Source: Bryopsis sp. KO-2023 (taxonomy: Eukaryota > Chlorophyta > Ulvophyceae > Bryopsidales > Bryopsidaceae). Taken from it: a DNA stretch of 64,000 nucleotides. The notes beneath the pieces are model-generated. The model had not been told where the DNA came from. It was given only the letters and a program-made list of their open reading frames with translations, and did not search any database. Shown one piece after another: positions 58,701-64,000 of the stretch (positions within the stretch are counted from its first letter, which is position 1; the number at the start of each line of letters is the position of its first letter). The stretch is from the NCBI GenBank assembly GCA_030272585.1, contig BSYQ01000013.1, positions 1,798,001 through 1,862,000 on the forward strand, given 5' to 3'. A program made the position numbers and the translations under genes.

Positions 58701-61700
58701 CGAACTCGGAACCCCCAGGGGTGAAATTCATAGAAGCGCATCTGATTTGGACACCAGATCCAAGCGTCTAGTTTTGACTCAGGTTAGCAACAGATGTTTG
58801 TTTTTTAACAGTTTAATATAATTTTATTTCCTAGTTTAATATAATTTTATTTTCTTTTTGATGAAAATTCATGAACTATGGGAACTATAAGATAGTCCAG
58901 GTATTTTTTTTTGTTGCAACATATATATACATGTTGACTTTCTCTGCTTTTGTTGGGATTCTTTTCCAATGTGTACCTAGTATCGATCGACAGCAGGTTA
59001 TACATTGCCTTTTTGTCTGTTTTCCTTTTTTCTTGCCCCAGGCCGTATTGCTCGAAAGACATGTCAAATCGTACGAGGTTTGCGAGAGGTTCACCCTGGG
59101 GGCAGCCTCGGCATTCGTGCGTTTCCTGGACGAACCCCAAAAATTTGGAATAGAGTGGGCCGATGGCAGCCCCCCCACGCTGTATGTCACCCCTGCTAGA
59201 GATGCCATCCTCGCAGCCCTGTTGGATGCAAGTCAGGTTTGTATGGGTTTTTTAGAGTATGAAGTCCAAACTGTCTTTTTTTTTTCTTTCTTCCTTTTGT
59301 GACAGGAAAGCAGACGGGGGCTCGGTAAGATACGTCCAGCAACGATATCTAATGTATCTAATTGAGCAAAGAAATTTACCTTTTGTTGCTACCCTCTTGC
59401 CATGCCAAAAACTGGATGCCATATAGAAGAGCATTCAACCCCCCCCCCCCCCGGGGTCTGACATGAACTATTCTCAAAGGCCCATCAATTTGGAACGTCT
59501 TTTCTGCTGTGCGTGCACTGAGATTTCCCCATTCTGGTCTGGTCAGACATCGGCCGGCCGTGCGGTTCCTGTATTGCCGGATCTTTCCCATCCAGGCGAC
59601 ACTGTCTTGGCGAATCGGAGCGTCTTGGGCTATAGCCTCCCCATCGAAACGATGGCAGACCTGGAGCAACTGTACGTGAAAATATTGGGCGACATTGGGA
59701 AATTCGTTCACACAGCAATGGATGAAGGGGGGGGAATGGAGAGGGATGTGCCGTACTCCATGGAAAGCGGATATGGTCCCGGGGTAGGGGGGCATTCTTC
59801 TGACGAAGAGGGTGGGGGGTTTTTGAGCGGGCGGGTGGCTTCAGCAAGAGGAAGCACTCTGCTGAGCGCTCGGAGCGGGGCCAGGAAAATGTTGAAAAAT
59901 CCAGGGCATCCGTTGTCAGCATATAATCTTACTGAGGTGAGGAAAAAATAATAATAATAATAAATATATATATATATATATATATCGCAAAGCCACGTCC
60001 CATTAAAACGAAACCTCTCTTACATACCTTTTTTTAATGTAAATAAAAGAAAAAAAAAGAAAAAAAAGGCCTTTGTAGACCTGCTTCTGGTGGCTGGGGC
60101 GTTTGATTGCCGGGATTCTTCAAACAAGAAAAGCTTAAATGACAGGTTATCGGAAAGAATGCGTTTGCTGGAGTGGAGGGGTAACGGGGCTGTGTGTGTG
60201 TGTGGAATTCAGCTGAAGGATCGACTGTGGCAGAGAGTGATGGAGTTCAATGCCTGTATACCATATTCGGGTGTGGCCCCTGGGACGGTGCTTCCCGAGG
60301 GGGCAATCCAAGCCATTTTCACTCTGTTGCCCCCACCCCCGCAAGACTCGATCAACACCCCACCTCCATCCCCGCCAGTAGCTGTCCAAGTAGGTTCCAC
60401 GACAAAAATAACAACAACAAAAGCCTCTGAGTAACGATGAGAACGACTTCTTGTTTTTTCAGAAGATTATATATATATAATCTTGTTTTTTAGAAGATTA
60501 TGAGTTCTTGTTTTTTGGAAGATTATGAATTCTTGTTTTTTTTTATAAGATTTTGAATTCTTGTTTTTTACAAGATGTGGTGCACCCTCCCCTCTGTTGC
60601 CTAGAGACAGAACCAGTGGTTTTCATTGGATTTTTGTGACATTTTTTTCCTTTCTTTGTTTTGTTTTTTGTGGGTGGGTGGGAATCCAGATGATGGCTGT
60701 GCTCCAGTGTCTACAGCGACTGGCGGCTTCGGCCCAGATGGTGCCGTCAATGTTGTTTTCACAGGATGGTATCGCCAGAATCTATAATGCACTCATGTGT
60801 GGCCATGACCATGTCGCTGCGGAGGCAGCCAGGTTGCTAGTCAGAATGTGGGCTCCAGCTGCGAGTCGGGCTGGCTCAGGTGCTGCTGGACAAACACACC
60901 TTTTTTTTCTTTTCTTTCCCCCCCCCCCCAGGCAAACGACACCTTACGAAATAATTCAGATCTGAAGATATCTTTTGGGCCCTTGATGAACTCAGGAAAT
61001 AGTCTGGTTATTTAAGAACCCCATTCCCTCCCCCCCTCTCTCCCCAATCCACAAGATATGGGTTTGATTTGTTGAGACTTTGTTCGTGTTTTTCTTTCCC
61101 AGGTCCGTGGAAACTATCCAGGGGGCTCCATACAGAAGACTCAGAATCTGCTCCATCCAACACCCCGGAAGAAAATCAAAGTGCCAGGTCGGCAAAGTCG
61201 ATCTGTCTGTCCCCCTTGGCGAAAAGATGCCAATCCTTGCTGCAGCCGTTGGGTCAAGCTTCTCGTCCATCCCCTCTTTTGTCGATGGCTGTGGTCGAAG
61301 CCATCGGATCGTTAATCTGCGAACCAGGGGCTCGGACCACGGACCACCCCATTTTTGAAAAGATGATGGAAGAGTGCTCCTCCATGGGGAGACCCCTGTT
61401 CGGGCTGTTTGACCATCCAGCACGTAAGTTATCTTCTTTAAGAAATGATCAAATTGTTTATGTTTAATTAATTTATAATAAAAGAAAGTTAAATAAAATC
61501 CGATTCCAAAAATTGTATATATGTAAATATATATACATATTTCAGGCTTACAGGTTCTTACAATTACAGCTTGAACGATTTCGGATTTTTTTTTTTATCG
61601 GCATATTTGGAGTTGATTGTTTAACAGCACGAGAAATGCAATTGAATCATTTATTGCTTATTTCCTAAAAACTCATTATAGATGGATTTTTCTATCCTTC

Positions 61701-64000
61701 AGTCCGTTCGTTGGTCTAGCCCAACACACAGATTTATCGGACGAAAAGTCTTTCCACCACACGTTCTCGGCCCCCAATTCTCATTTTGCATTCAAAAAAG
61801 AGGGAAAAAAAAAAGAAAAAGGAAAAAGAGCGGAGTGTGTCTGTGTGTGTGTGGTTGAAGGTCGTGTTTCCGATGGAGCTGCTGTCATAATGCGGAGCGT
61901 TGCGGAATGTGGGGCTGCAGCTGCCGCCCCCATGAGGGATTCTGCCTTGAGAGAAGGAGCCTTGTTGCACCATCTCTTTGCTGCTCTTTTCGGAAAAGGA
62001 CCCCGAAACAAACTCGGAAGGTGGGCAGCTCCACACCATGTATAACCCACTCCAAACTTGTTTCATCGAGGCAACCGCCCCATGCATTTTTATTTTTTTT
62101 ATTTTATTAGCCCGTATAATCCACTGATTCTGATATTGTGTAGAATTCAGCACAACGTCAGTGTTAGTGTGCTCGTTTGGAGCTGTTGTGGGGCCTTATC
62201 ACCCATTCATTTTTGCATAATAGACCTTATTTGTCGCAAATAAGAGAACACCTCACCAGAGGGGCTGGATTCTTGTTCAGCCAAATTTTTAACGAACTTG
62301 TCTGTGCTGGGTTGTTTTTTTTTTCCACCCAGAATTTTAGTTTACTGTGTTCTTTGTGCTGTCACAGAGAGCTGGTGGCTTTGTGGGCGACGGATCATCC
62401 GCCGTCCATGGACTTGCTGAAGAGAATTTTCCCTCCAGGGCTGATGCGTTTCCTCAGTCAGCCTCTGCCTGCACATCCGCCGGTGAATTCATGTTTGACT
62501 CTGTCACATTTTTCCTGAAAAAAAGAAAAAACGAGAAGGAAGAAAAAAAACCCAAAAAATGCTTCCTTCTTCTCCAGACAGAGAGAAAGACAACAGCACC
62601 ACTCTTAGATTTTTTTTTTCAAGAAGAAAATAAGAACACAAAAAAAAGATAGAGCTTTGTTGGTTCCATCACTCGTTACAGTAAAATGCCCTTTAATCTA
62701 GAGCGGTCGATTTTTTGCTTTTTTTTTGCAGGCCAGTGTTGCTCCGGCAGCTAAAATGCCTGAGGTTCCTCCTCGACATCCCCAGCGATCTGCAACTCCC
62801 GAAACCTCTACCACTGGCGAGCCTCAGGTGCCCCAAATAAACCACTCAATCAATCGACCAGGCTGTTTCACACCGTTTCATTTGCAGAGCAGCCATCAAA
62901 TTATATATAATAATAATAACAACGCTGGTCTAAAAAACGCTATTACGTACTTGTAAAACATTCAAAGGAACTTACCGTGGTTTGCTCCACCCGCAAACTT
63001 CTACAAGACCTCTGGCCTGCTGGTGGAGACAGAGGCATTTCCTCACGTATTGCTTGATTGACTGAGGGAAAAAAAAAGTAAAGTAAAGTTGGCTTTGCTT
63101 GCTGCAGGTGTCACTGAGGCCATCCCCTCAGCCGGCAGCACCGGCGACGAGAACGCTGTCCCCGGAGCCTTCCTTTTTTGCTACTGCCGAAACAAATCCT
63201 CTCACTTCTTCAAATGGGACCGGTGTGCAGCGGCCTCCTCCAAGCTCCCCACAAGCTGCCACAGCAGCCCCAGTGTAAGAGCCAGCGCCCCCAGAACTTC
63301 GTATTTTTGATATGTTGATTAACATATCAATTGTGTGTTGACTTACCAGTCACACACATAGCCAAACCCCCCATATGGTCGAGAGCAATGAAATTTTGGT
63401 CATTTCAACTCAAAAAAGGGATTTTTTCTTCAATTAGTGTCAATTTTTTTTTTCTTTTTTCGAATTTTGAGCAGGCGATCGCCCTCAGCATTGGGACATC
63501 CACCGCCTGCGGCTTCCCCCATCCGCCGATCAAGCTTGGACTTGTCGTTCGGGCCCCGAACGCAGTCAGAGCCCAATCCTCCCGAGGTTCCCCCCTCGCT
63601 TGCAAGAAGATCCCTGGACCGGCGACACAGCACCATCGGTGTTAAATCCATGAACGCCAGAGTATGTCACCGGGGTTTTATTCCCCCTGGGCACAACATG
63701 GAGAGAAAAAAATCACCCCTTTTTATCCCCATGTTTTGCCCAAGCGATCAATTTCTCCTGTTTCAGTGTATCTTATGGAAAAAAAAAGATGACAGCATTT
63801 TTGACCAAGTCGAGAGTTCTCCACACCGTGTCCTTTTAATTAATTTTCCCGATCGATTTTTTTTCCTTTCAGAAAGCTAACACATGCAACTGGGAAGCCT
63901 TCTGGACGAATGCGATGGAGGATCATTGCCACGCAGCATTGATATGGAACGAGCAAAATCGAGCGGAGCTTCGGGAGGCTCTGGAAATTGAGCAGAAGGA
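55768..64000 (+). CDS. GRV2: GRV2/RME-8 (DNAJC13 family) endosomal J-protein, N-terminal part, cut by window edge
   Basis: Exons: 55768-56043, 56706-56827, 57227-57330, 57745-57957, 58553-58782, 59042-59236, 59547-59936, 60213-60389, 60690-60879, 61103-61423, 61861-62020, 62368-62482, 62732-62827, 63108-63274, 63475-63661 and 63873 to the edge. They encode about 1,023 residues with consistent phases. The family is a large peripheral endosomal membrane protein that recruits Hsc70 for clathrin uncoating and vacuolar or retromer sorting. The order matches plant GRV2: an N-terminal PH-like part (HSTWRGKYRRIFCIS), AVPVLPDLSHPG, EFNACIPYSGVAPGTVLPE, PSPLLSMAVVEAIGSLICEP, then AAVIMRSVAE with MRDSALREGALLHHL and the LLKRIFPPGLMRFL helix. 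NWEAFWTNAMEDHCHAALIWNEQNR at the end is the block that precedes the DnaJ region in this family. The J domain itself would lie beyond 64000. An extra Pro/Ser-rich linker (exons at 62732, 63108 and 63475) seems lineage-specific. Intron 2 holds a long TTTTC microsatellite. Confidence 0.92.
56866..56980. repeat. (TTTTC)n microsatellite
   Basis: About twenty near-perfect TTTTC units in intron 2 of the GRV2 gene, with slight degeneration at the right end. It is a plain pentanucleotide microsatellite and probably length-polymorphic. Confidence 0.92.

Noticed and set aside
59304-59323. Possible small exon between GRV2 exons 6 and 7
   Set aside because: It has splice-like ends but would leave phase 1, which does not match the next exon. 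Joining 59236 directly to 59547 keeps the frame and the family alignment.

Overview
The window is nuclear DNA of an intron-rich eukaryote, almost certainly a green-lineage (Viridiplantae) organism. The uridylate kinase is bacterial-type with a plastid-like leader. The GRV2/RME-8 gene, the SirB1-type transglutaminase-fold/TPR gene and the OCRE-containing splicing factor all resemble their plant forms. An LRRC72-like gene, a family tied to motile cilia, suggests a flagellated cell, so a streptophyte alga is my best guess; the species is not determined. Introns are short (44 to about 600 nt), mostly GT-AG, with strong pyrimidine tracts and many homopolymer runs. I rebuilt exon-intron structures by hand from splice motifs, reading-frame phase and family alignment. 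No transcript evidence was available.

Layout, left to right. 1484-2140 (+) is a hotdog-fold acyl-CoA thioesterase. 2426-6453 (-) is an 11-exon Kelch-repeat protein. 7052-9027 (-) is an unusual fusion of an asparagine synthase-type amidoligase domain, a zinc ribbon and a bacterial-type DPH6/DUF71 ATP pyrophosphatase domain. It is divergent from the PGAP3/PER1 GPI-remodelling gene at 9198-12094 (+). 12710-14999 (-) is a plastid-type UMP kinase, divergent from the SirB1/TPR gene at 15388-18505 (+). 19555-25618 (+) is an RBM5/RBM10/SUA-like splicing regulator with an RS-rich N-terminus, RRM, zinc finger, RRM and OCRE.

The right half is more open. Two intronless, secreted-type flavin amine oxidase paralogues (30146-31585 and 36712-38139, both +) flank an LRRC72-like gene on the minus strand (about 33872-34803). 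39953-43185 (-) is a bZIP transcription factor. Two tRNA-like genes with introns form an inverted pair at 44147-44244 (+) and 44698-44792 (-). 49572-52884 (-) is a LisH-domain glutamine-rich protein. 55768-64000 (+) is the N-terminal part of GRV2/RME-8 (DNAJC13 family), cut by the window edge.

The gene set is mostly housekeeping: lipid thioester turnover, GPI anchors, pyrimidine nucleotides, splicing, transcription and endosomal trafficking. The parts that stand out are the fused double-ATP-ligase gene, the intronless amine oxidase pair, the inverted tRNA pair and an inverted GC-rich duplication between the two divergent genes at 52.9-55.8 kb. Long stretches at 25.6-30.1, 31.6-33.9 and 44.8-49.5 kb hold no gene I can recognise.
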